Assembly (NCBI RefSeq): GCF_019599465.1
Contig: NZ_RKLR01000001.1
Span: 248,001-312,000 of the forward strand
Source of the DNA: Haloarcula rubra
GTDB lineage: Archaea > Halobacteriota > Halobacteria > Halobacteriales > Haloarculaceae
Reading direction: 5' to 3'
Length of the DNA: 64,000 nt
In this document: piece after piece, positions 25,701 to 32,273 of the stretch
How the letters are laid out: each line of letters begins with the position of its first letter
Numbering within the stretch: the stretch's first letter is position 1
Program-made: the position numbers and the translations under genes
The notes under the pieces: generated by a model
Seen by the model: only the letters and a program-made list of their open reading frames with translations
Told to the model about the DNA's origin: nothing
The model's database searches: none

Positions 25701-26303
25701 ATGACCAGCCGCGTATACAGACTCCATTCGACGCTCGAACTGCCACTGGAAGACGCCTACGACTTCTTCGAGGACCCCGACCTTCCACCCGAAATCGCTG
25801 ACGTAGAGATTACCCGTCGGAACAACACGCTCATCGTGAGCGCCGTCGCCAAAGACGACACGATGAGCAAGTACACACCGACGGCCCAGCTCAAGGCCAG
25901 CGTGACAGAGAACCGGGTCTACGAGGAGGACCCCGACGAGATGGGGCCGCCCGGGGCCGCCAGCACTGGTTCGACGGGTGGGGGCCCGCAGTGGGGGGCC
26001 CTCGAAGAGGAAGAGGAAGAAATCGAATCGGAACTCGTCGAGTACGCCTGCTTCAAGGGTGACCGCGAGACCGTGCTCCAGAACACCGCCCTGCAGTACG
26101 CGATGTTCGAGGTCCTCTGTGAGGTCGCGAAGGTCGCCGAGAAGGGCACGTTGACCGCCATCGCCGCCGTGGACGAGGAACTGGAGGCTATCCGCATCGT
26201 CGACGGCGAGGAACACCCCGCCTCGATCAACGTCGTGGAAGACCCCACCGACGAGGACGAGGAAGACGGGGTCAACTGGCGCGACAACGAGTTCATCAGC
26301 TAA
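25701..26303 (+). CDS. Conserved acidic haloarchaeal protein, unknown function
   Basis: A 200-residue soluble protein. The N-terminal 70 residues (YRLHSTLELPLEDAYDFF and so on) look like a compact alpha/beta domain; a disordered glycine/glutamate stretch with six glutamates follows (about 90-112), then a helical part. I believe it belongs to a haloarchaea-specific DUF but cannot name it with certainty. A catataag box at about 25621-25629 predicts a leader of roughly 50 bases, unusual among its leaderless neighbours. Confidence 0.7.
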   Translation: MTSRVYRLHSTLELPLEDAYDFFEDPDLPPEIADVEITRRNNTLIVSAVAKDDTMSKYTPTAQLKASVTENRVYEEDPDEMGPPGAASTGSTGGGPQWGALEEEEEEIESELVEYACFKGDRETVLQNTALQYAMFEVLCEVAKVAEKGTLTAIAAVDEELEAIRIVDGEEHPASINVVEDPTDEDEEDGVNWRDNEFIS

Positions 26304-26318
26304 CTCTGCGGGCCGTTC

Positions 26319-26927
26319 TCAGACGCTTCCGAGTTCCCGACCAGCCACTCGCTCGGCGATTTCGAGCGTGAGCGTCGCCTCGACGTACGCCGCGACCAGA
26401 ATCATGACGACGGCGACGGCGACCAGCCAGCCCGCCTCGCGGAGGTCCCGCTCCGTCACCAGTTCGTCTTCGAGTCCCCGGAGGTAGCGGACCGTGAGCC
26501 GAGCGAAGCGGAGGCCGACGGCCGCGACGACGAGGAGCGCCGGAATCTCGACGACACCGTGGGGCAGGATGAGTGCGACGACCACGATTGGGTCGACCTG
26601 CTGGACGGCGATGCCGACGACTGCCCCGATGAGGAGGCCGTTGAGGACGAGGCCGGCCACCGTGACGATGCCCAGCGACACCGCACCGAGCAGCAGCACG
26701 AACATCGCGACGAGGTTGTTGACGGCGATGGCGTAGGTGGTCAGTTCGTCCGGGAAGAACGGGTTCGACCCGCTCTCGGCCGCGGTCGGGAGCGACTCTA
26801 TCGGCACCGCGCTCCCGAGGAGGAACCCGACGGCAGTACTCACCCCGAGCAACAGCGCGGCGATAGGCACGTAGAGTACGAGCCACCGTCGGCAGACGGC
26901 CCGCGCCCTCGCGTAGCGAGACGACAT
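26319..26927 (-). CDS. SpoIIM-like (DUF95) integral membrane protein
   Basis: A 202-residue protein with about five membrane helices and the motif ILPHGVVEIPALL, a hallmark of stage II sporulation protein M-like proteins found throughout bacteria and archaea. Its role outside sporulation is unknown; such proteins often sit with membrane or stress genes. ATG 26927 (MSSRYARARAV) is preferred over an upstream start because the basic stretch just precedes the first helix. It stands between two plus-strand genes. Confidence 0.8.
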   Translation of the reverse strand: MSSRYARARAVCRRWLVLYVPIAALLLGVSTAVGFLLGSAVPIESLPTAAESGSNPFFPDELTTYAIAVNNLVAMFVLLLGAVSLGIVTVAGLVLNGLLIGAVVGIAVQQVDPIVVVALILPHGVVEIPALLVVAAVGLRFARLTVRYLRGLEDELVTERDLREAGWLVAVAVVMILVAAYVEATLTLEIAERVAGRELGSV

Positions 26928-27063
26928 GGACGGGCGTGTGCACGCACTGAGCCGTGAAAAAAGGTGCAGGCGACAGTGCCGACGTGGACGGTGTGGCAAC
27001 CGTCTGCACCCGACCGGGCATCCCAAAAAGTACTTACAGCGGCTAATTATATGTCATTACACG

Positions 27064-28041
27064 ATGTCCGAGACAGCCGAGTTCCCCGACTACCTCGACG
27101 TCGACTACACCGACGGCGAGGGCGAATCGCCCGAGGAGTACCCGACCATCAACCACAAGATAGAGAAGGCTATCGAGGTCACGAAGACGGGCCTCGAACA
27201 GTACGAGAACCCCGTCGTGATGTGGACCGGTGGGAAGGACTCGACGCTCACGCTGTACTTCGTGAAGGAGGTGGCGGACCGCTTCGACCTCGAAGTCCCG
27301 CCGGTCGTCTTCATCGACCACTACCAGCACTTCGACGAACTCATCGACTTCGTCGAGCACTGGGCCGACGAGTGGGACCTCGACGTCATCTGGGCCCGCA
27401 ACGAGGACGTCGGTAACTACGTCGACGAGAACGGCCTCGAACCGGGCGACGACATCCCCATCAGCGAACTCTCGGAGCACAACCAGCACCACGTCCGCAA
27501 CATCCTCGAGTACGAGGAGGACACCTTCCCCTTCCTGCTGGACACCTACGTCGGCAACCACCTCCTGAAGACGGTGGCGCTCAACGACGCCATCGAGGAG
27601 TACGACGTCGACGGCATCATCTCGGGTATCCGCTGGGACGAACAGGAGTCCCGCGCCGACGAGACGTTCTTCTCGCCGCGTCACGACCCCGACATCTACC
27701 CGCCCCACGACCGTATCCAGACTATCCTCCAGTTCGCCGAAGCCGACGTCTGGGAGGCCTTCTGGAACTTCGTCGTGCCGGACACGGTCGAGGGCTACCC
27801 CGAAGACGGCTACGTCCCGCAGGGGCAGGACGACCTGCCCGAGGGCATCGAGAAAGAGGACGTGCCCGTCTCGCCGAAGTACTTCGCCGGGTTCCGCTCG
27901 CTGGGTAGCGAGGTCTCGACGGACAAGTCCGCCGAGGAGCCCGCTTGGCTGCAGGACATGGAGAACACGACCGAGCGCGCCGGCCGCGCCCAGGACAAAG
28001 AGGACCTGATGGAGCGCCTGCGCGACCTCGGCTACATGTAA
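27064..28041 (+). CDS. PAPS reductase-family ATP-pyrophosphatase-like protein
   Basis: A 325-residue protein with the PP-loop in VVMWTGGKDSTLTLYFV (about residues 50-66) and FIDHYQHF and ISGIRWDEQESR, characteristic of the phosphoadenosine phosphosulfate reductase/sulfate adenylyltransferase superfamily. A C-terminal helical extension is typical of haloarchaeal forms. It lacks the ECGLH-type C-terminal cysteine motif of true PAPS reductases, so it may instead adenylate or thiolate another substrate. No sulfate-assimilation genes are adjacent. Confidence 0.8.
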   Translation: MSETAEFPDYLDVDYTDGEGESPEEYPTINHKIEKAIEVTKTGLEQYENPVVMWTGGKDSTLTLYFVKEVADRFDLEVPPVVFIDHYQHFDELIDFVEHWADEWDLDVIWARNEDVGNYVDENGLEPGDDIPISELSEHNQHHVRNILEYEEDTFPFLLDTYVGNHLLKTVALNDAIEEYDVDGIISGIRWDEQESRADETFFSPRHDPDIYPPHDRIQTILQFAEADVWEAFWNFVVPDTVEGYPEDGYVPQGQDDLPEGIEKEDVPVSPKYFAGFRSLGSEVSTDKSAEEPAWLQDMENTTERAGRAQDKEDLMERLRDLGYM

Positions 28042-28078
28042 GCTCGGGACGCGACCGCTGCCGGAGTCGTCCGGTCAC

Positions 28079-28798
28079 TCAGTTCGTGGCGTCCGGCGAC
28101 GACCGCTCGTCGACCGGCGGCCGGACCTCCTCGACGAACTGCAGGAAGTTCTCGAACAGCCGTTTCGCTTCACAGGCGGCCCGGTAGTTCTCCTCGGTGA
28201 CGCCGTCGAGTACCGTCGCTATCCGCTCGTCGGAGAGTTCGTCTTTCCCCTCTGTCACCGTCCGTGCGGTCGACATGTCGTACTCGGGGTGGAACTGGAC
28301 GGCGAAGACGCGGCCCTTCCGGAACCCGTGGATGCCGTAGTCGTTCCGGGCGAACACTGTCGCTCCGGGTGGGGCCTCGGAGACACGGTCAGAGTGTGTC
28401 GTGAACACGGTGAAGTCGTCGTCGAGGCCGTCCAGCAGACGGTTCTCCCCGTCCTGTTCGACCGTCCGGTACCCGATTTCGTACTCGTCCATCGGCTCGA
28501 CGCGGCCGCCGAGGACGTTCGCGAGGAGTTGGTGCCCGTAACAGACGCCCAGAAACGGCATCCCGGCCGCGACGGCGTCGCCGACCCACTCCTTCAGGCG
28601 GCCGATCCACGGTTCGTCCCAGTAGACAGAGGCTCTCGACCCAGTGACGACGCAGCCGTCGAACGTCAGGTCCTCCGGGAGTTCGCCCGACGGACAGTGG
28701 TACTCGACGAGGTCGGCGTCTATCTCCCGCCGGAAGTTCCGGCGGGTGTCCTCGGCAGCGTGCGCGGCGTTCAAGAGCGCGAGCCGTGGCCGGGTCAT
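28079..28798 (-). CDS. Class I glutamine amidotransferase-like protein
   Basis: A 239-residue protein with the catalytic triad of the GMP-synthetase-like amidotransferases: C86 in FLGVCYGHQ, and H170 and E172 in VQFHPEYD. It releases ammonia from glutamine, or hydrolyses gamma-glutamyl bonds. It lies next to a glutamate-cysteine ligase transcribed the same way (79 bp gap), so a role in gamma-glutamyl compound turnover is possible. The tail is acidic and disordered. Confidence 0.88.
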   Translation of the reverse strand: MTRPRLALLNAAHAAEDTRRNFRREIDADLVEYHCPSGELPEDLTFDGCVVTGSRASVYWDEPWIGRLKEWVGDAVAAGMPFLGVCYGHQLLANVLGGRVEPMDEYEIGYRTVEQDGENRLLDGLDDDFTVFTTHSDRVSEAPPGATVFARNDYGIHGFRKGRVFAVQFHPEYDMSTARTVTEGKDELSDERIATVLDGVTEENYRAACEAKRLFENFLQFVEEVRPPVDERSSPDATN

Positions 28799-28877
28799 TG
28801 GCTCCCGCTAGGAGCGCGACTCGCAAAGGTCGTGCCCTCGTGTCACAATTTGCCACGCCGTGTGGCTGGGTGGGGCG

Positions 28878-30077
28878 CTAGAACCCGTCGGAGAGCCTGT
28901 GCGCCGGACTGGACCGCTGGATGTCTCGTTCGAGTCGCTCCGCGTGTTCCAGACGCAGGTCGCGCGCCGCCGCTACCGAGATGGTCTCCGCGTCGAGCGT
29001 CGCCGAGACCGGGTCGTATCCCGACAGGTCGAACCCGAACGTATCGAGGTACGACCGGAGCGATGCCGAGTCGAGGCCGTGACTAATCGCGGCGTCGACG
29101 TGTTCGGTCACCGTCTCGAAGGCCGGCAGTGTGACGACGTCGTCGCCGAGACCGACGGCGTCGTCCGTGGGTTCGTCCCGTATCTGGAGGTCGACATCCC
29201 GAAGCCGTTCGACGACCGACACGACGTCGTCGGCGAGTCGGACGACCTGACTCGGCACCGCCGTGTCGGGCGACCGCCACTCGACCGTACTGAACTCGTT
29301 CCGGAGTTGAACAGGGGTCCACACGGCGCTCTCGGGGTCGAACGCGGACTCGACCGTGTCCCGGTCGAAGTCGGTGTCGAGACTCGAGTGCAGGAACGCG
29401 TCGTAACAGCGTCTGAGTCGCACCCGATATTCGGCGGTGTTCTCGACGTACGGCCAGAGTGTCCCCTGGTTGGGGAGGCTGTCGTACGCCATCCGGCGGT
29501 AGAGCTCCGAGCGAGCGCCGTTGGCCACGGGGCTACCACGGAAGTGCCGCGCCGAGTTGACCAGCGCCAGCGCCGGATCCAGCGCGATGAGGGTGTTCAA
29601 CTGGTCGACCGTCCGGCCCGGTATCTGTTCGACGTGGACGTGTGTCCCGGCACAGTGGCGGACGTACTCGAAGTCGTCTCCGACGACGGCGTTCTGGATA
29701 CGGGTCCGGTCGCTCGGCAGTTCTCGAACCGCCGACGCGTGGAGTGGTGTCGCCAGTGGGACGAGGTGCTTGTCGAGTTCGTCGGCGCGTCGCAGAACGC
29801 GCCGCACGCGCCTGAACAGTTCCGTCCGTAGCTCACCCGTCGTCTCGCAGGGTGTCGTCTTCACTTCGAGCATCGGACGGACGAACTCCCGTTCCGCACC
29901 GGGCGTCGCGTCGACGAGTCCGTCGGGGTCGACGAGTCGGCCCTCCTCGTCGATTACCCAGTACTCGACCTCGATACTCCGTCGAATCGGCTCTCTCGAT
30001 GACACAGTCTGTATGTTCGGTTCGCTGCGGACACCCGTTCTACCGGGAAGCGTGTCTCTCGTCCCGTCAGCGGCCAC
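28878..30077 (-). CDS. gshA: Glutamate-cysteine ligase family 2 protein (gamma-glutamylcysteine synthesis)
   Basis: A 399-residue GCS2-family ligase. SIEVEYWVID (substrate/ATP binding), FVRPMLEVKTTPC and CAGTHVHVEQIPG are hallmark stretches. It joins glutamate and cysteine; gamma-glutamylcysteine is the main low-molecular-weight thiol in Halobacterium, which has no glutathione. GTG 30077 gives a 36-residue acidic lead; an in-frame GTG at 30005 would start just before SSREPIRRSIEVEYW and fits the family better. The gene symbol reflects family membership. Paralogues exist in haloarchaea, so the physiological amino acid is unproven. Confidence 0.85.
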   Translation of the reverse strand: MAADGTRDTLPGRTGVRSEPNIQTVSSREPIRRSIEVEYWVIDEEGRLVDPDGLVDATPGAEREFVRPMLEVKTTPCETTGELRTELFRRVRRVLRRADELDKHLVPLATPLHASAVRELPSDRTRIQNAVVGDDFEYVRHCAGTHVHVEQIPGRTVDQLNTLIALDPALALVNSARHFRGSPVANGARSELYRRMAYDSLPNQGTLWPYVENTAEYRVRLRRCYDAFLHSSLDTDFDRDTVESAFDPESAVWTPVQLRNEFSTVEWRSPDTAVPSQVVRLADDVVSVVERLRDVDLQIRDEPTDDAVGLGDDVVTLPAFETVTEHVDAAISHGLDSASLRSYLDTFGFDLSGYDPVSATLDAETISVAAARDLRLEHAERLERDIQRSSPAHRLSDGF

Positions 30078-30232
30078 GGCGTCGCTCGACGTCGCAGTGA
30101 ACGGCTGTAACCAGTCACGGGAGTAGTCGGTCTGTCGCCAGTCGGTCAGTGTGCGTCTGTCGGTCGCATCGCCATGGTGTCTCGTGACACACGCATACGA
30201 TAAGAAATCTTCGTCAAAATGTGCTCTAATAC

Positions 30233-30250
30233 CTTATATTATATTATAAG
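30233..30250. promoter_or_regulatory. AT-rich inverted repeat, possible promoter/operator
   Basis: CTTATA (30233-30238) and TATAAG (30245-30250) flank 6 bases. It is the most AT-rich spot in the region and reads as a TATA box on both strands. No recognised gene starts at proper spacing on either side, so an unannotated small RNA or the weak frame at 30324 may be the target. Confidence 0.35.
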
Positions 30251-30323
30251 TACGCTGTAGACAGGACGTTCACCCCTCAATTTCGGCTACAGAGTGAAGA
30301 ATAGGTAGATAGGTTGCAGACTC

Positions 30324-30593
30324 GTGCAGTCCGAAACTGGTCGCCACAGCGACAGTTCGACGACAGTCGATGAAGTCCTCGATGCGTGTCTGCACTCGAT
30401 GCCGGCGTTTTCACCCGATTCGACACCGACCGGCGGCTCGCGTTCCACCGACGAGTCGACGAACGCACGCGGATACCTCGCGCCCGCAGACGTCGCCGAC
30501 ACTGTCCTCCGTCCGCCAGATGGGCAGTCACGCCTGAATCGACCCGACGCCGGCCCGAGTCCGGAGAACGACAATTGTCGTATAAAGCTTTAG
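30324..30593 (+). CDS. Possible 89-residue protein, very uncertain
   Basis: The frame is open from GTG 30324 and has a mild halophilic bias (Asp/Ser rich). I cannot match it to a family. Its 3' end overlaps the palindromic operator of the next gene, which argues against it being real. Confidence 0.25.
   Translation: MQSETGRHSDSSTTVDEVLDACLHSMPAFSPDSTPTGGSRSTDESTNARGYLAPADVADTVLRPPDGQSRLNRPDAGPSPENDNCRIKL
30568..30581 (+). promoter_or_regulatory. Perfect 14-bp palindrome upstream of small zinc-ribbon gene
   Basis: ACGACAATTGTCGT reads identically on both strands. Its half ATTGTCG recurs at 30596-30602, 22 bp further, on the other side of the TATA box (ctttagata, 30588-30596). It looks like an operator for a dimeric repressor, sited at the BRE/TATA region. 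Confidence 0.5.
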
Positions 30594-30596
30594 ATA
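30588..30596 (+). promoter_or_regulatory. TATA box of the 37-residue zinc-ribbon gene
   Basis: The sequence ctttagata is centred 28 bp before ATG 30620; tataaag at 30581-30587 is an alternative. Confidence 0.5.
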
Positions 30597-30619
30597 TTGT
30601 CGAATAGTACACTGTCGTG

Positions 30620-30733
30620 ATGACTGCCAGTCAGTACAAGTGTCCCGAGTGCGGAACGGAACTGAGCTACGTGACGACCAAACACACGGGCTGTACCGAG
30701 TGTGGGTTCGTCCCACCCCACAGCGCCGAGTGA
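30620..30733 (+). CDS. 37-residue zinc-ribbon micro-protein
   Basis: A 37-residue protein with two CxxC knuckles, C8-C11 and C25-C28, spaced as in a zinc ribbon; the rest is short loops. Haloarchaeal genomes contain many such micro-proteins and some influence stress or metabolism, but this one is uncharacterised. The gene is preceded by a perfect palindrome and a TATA box at leaderless spacing, which supports it as real in spite of its length. The PH-domain protein gene starts 95 bp downstream. Confidence 0.75.
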   Translation: MTASQYKCPECGTELSYVTTKHTGCTECGFVPPHSAE

Positions 30734-30827
30734 GTATCCGGACCGGACAGAGAGTCCGCGAGCGTCGCTCTCGGCGAGGCCGAGCCCATCGGACAGACTT
30801 TTCATTCAGCTATACGGAGCCGAACGT

Positions 30828-31391
30828 ATGAGTACGGACTACGACTGGCTCACACTGGACGACGACGAAGAGATCGTCTGGGCCGGTCGGCCCTCCACCG
30901 AATCGCTCTACGGCGCGTACCTCGTCGGCGTGCCGATGATACTCCTGCTGGGTCTGGGAGTCGTCGTCATCGCCTCGGCGTACCTGCGCCAGCAGAACAC
31001 CGACTACGTCATCACGAGCAAGGGCGTCTACAAGAAGACGGGCGTCTTCAGTCGCGCCGTCACCGAGATAGAGTTCGACAAGGTCCAGAACACCTCCTTC
31101 TCTGTCGGCGCCATCGGCCGGTACTTCGGCTACGGTGACGTGATGATCAGCACCGCCGGTGGGTCCGGGGTCGAGATGACGCTGCAGGGCGTCGAGGACC
31201 CTCAAGCGGTGCAGAAACAGCTCTCCCGCCGAGTCAAGCGGGCACAGGGCGAGACGGGGGAGGCGGCCGACGACGAGTCGAAGGCCGACGTCCTCGACGA
31301 GATTCTGGCCGAACTGCGCGCGATACGCCAGTCGCTAGACGCCGAGACGGCACGGCGCGGCGACGCGGGCGCGGACGACCGGGGCCGATGA
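30828..31391 (+). CDS. Membrane-anchored bacterial PH-domain protein (YdbS-like), first of pair
   Basis: A 187-residue protein. Short N-terminal acidic part (LTLDDDEEIVWAGRPS), one or two membrane helices (about 28-48), then a PH-like beta domain with TDYVITSKGVYKKTGVFSR and IEFDKVQNTSFSVG, and a charged helix at the end. The WAGRP/QNT motifs define the bPH2 (YdbS) family, found in membrane stress proteins. It overlaps the next gene by 4 bp (ATGA), so the two probably form one complex. Confidence 0.82.
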   Translation: MSTDYDWLTLDDDEEIVWAGRPSTESLYGAYLVGVPMILLLGLGVVVIASAYLRQQNTDYVITSKGVYKKTGVFSRAVTEIEFDKVQNTSFSVGAIGRYFGYGDVMISTAGGSGVEMTLQGVEDPQAVQKQLSRRVKRAQGETGEAADDESKADVLDEILAELRAIRQSLDAETARRGDAGADDRGR

Positions 31392-31981
31392 GCGCCGTCG
31401 ACCGGGTGGTGCTGGACGACGAGGAGACCGTGCTCTGGCAGGGTCGGCCGCGACGCCGCGTCGTCCTGCAGGGCGTCGCGACGGGACTGGTCGGGGCGCT
31501 CGTCGTCGCCGCCGTCGTCTGGACGGCGCTCTCTGCCGCCGCCGTCTCGGTGCTGCTCCGGGTCGCCGTGACGGTTCCGCTGGCGGCCGTCGCGCTGGCC
31601 GTCCCGACAGTCGCCGTCTGGCTCTGGCGTCGGACCACCCACTACCTGCTGACCGAGCGTACGCTGTACCACCGCACCGGCGTCCTCTCGGTGACGGTGA
31701 CGGAACTACCGCTCCGGAAGGTCCAGAACACGGCCTACGGGCAGGGCGTCCTCGGCGCCGTCTTCGGCCACGGAACGATAACCGTCGACACCGCCGGCAG
31801 CGAGGGCGCCGAACTGACGCTTCGCGCCATGGACGACCCCGGCGCCGTCCAGCAGCGCATCGCGGAGCAGACTGCGCGGGTCCGCGGTGACGACGCCGAC
31901 GCCGTGCCCGGGTCGGTCGAGCAGTGGCGAGCGGTGCGCTCCGAGGTGCGCGCGATTCGGGCGGCGCTGGGCGAGCGATAG
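31388..31981 (+). CDS. Membrane-anchored bacterial PH-domain protein (YdbS-like), second of pair
   Basis: A 197-residue paralogue of the preceding gene: VLWQGRPRRRV, two strong helices (about 29-75), then TTHYLLTERTLYHRTGVLSV and LPLRKVQNTAYGQG. Tandem YdbS/YdbT-type genes occur in many bacteria. Function is unknown; cargo or lipid binding at the inner membrane face is a guess. Its start is inside the first gene's stop (4-bp overlap). Confidence 0.82.
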   Translation: MSAVDRVVLDDEETVLWQGRPRRRVVLQGVATGLVGALVVAAVVWTALSAAAVSVLLRVAVTVPLAAVALAVPTVAVWLWRRTTHYLLTERTLYHRTGVLSVTVTELPLRKVQNTAYGQGVLGAVFGHGTITVDTAGSEGAELTLRAMDDPGAVQQRIAEQTARVRGDDADAVPGSVEQWRAVRSEVRAIRAALGER

Positions 31982-31982
31982 G

Positions 31983-32189
31983 CTACCGGTCTCCGGTGGG
32001 CCGGTACTGGTCCCCGTCTTTCTCCAGACGGTCCTCGGCGACGGCGCGTTTCAGCGCCCGGTCGACCTCTCGCTTGTCTATCGTGGTCGCTCCCATCAGC
32101 GAATCCACCTGCGCGCGGGAACACCATCCGTCCTCGCCCGTCACGTCCCGTATCGTCTCGACGACGCGCGTGGTGATGTCTGTCGGCAT
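31983..32189 (-). CDS. Small winged-helix-like protein
   Basis: A 68-residue protein with helices and a turn (SRAQVDSLMGATTIDKREVD) that fits a small winged-helix DNA-binding domain, ending in GDQYRPTGD as the wing. It is probably a regulator or part of one. It is convergent with the PH-domain pair (1 bp between stops) and divergent from the penicillin acylase gene, which it might regulate. Confidence 0.65.
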   Translation of the reverse strand: MPTDITTRVVETIRDVTGEDGWCSRAQVDSLMGATTIDKREVDRALKRAVAEDRLEKDGDQYRPTGDR

Positions 32190-32273
32190 CGGTCGGGAGG
32201 GCGGGCCAGCGACACTTGAACCCGTCGAGAGAACCGACCAAACGTTTACAGTTGCCCGGGCCACCCGTGGCGT

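Larger units (their letters stand above)
30078..30619. other. Long intergenic region with AT-rich promoter patch and weak ORF
   Basis: 542 bp between divergent genes. Bases 30180-30260 are strongly AT-rich and contain an inverted repeat. A weak 89-residue plus-strand frame at 30324-30593 starts at GTG and encodes a serine/aspartate-rich sequence with STTVDEVLDACLHSMPAF; I do not recognise it. No tRNA or stable RNA structure is evident. Confidence 0.5.

Noticed and set aside
30324-30593. Weak 89-residue frame near the zinc micro-protein
   Set aside because: Listed only at low confidence: no family, GTG start, and the palindromic operator overlaps its end.
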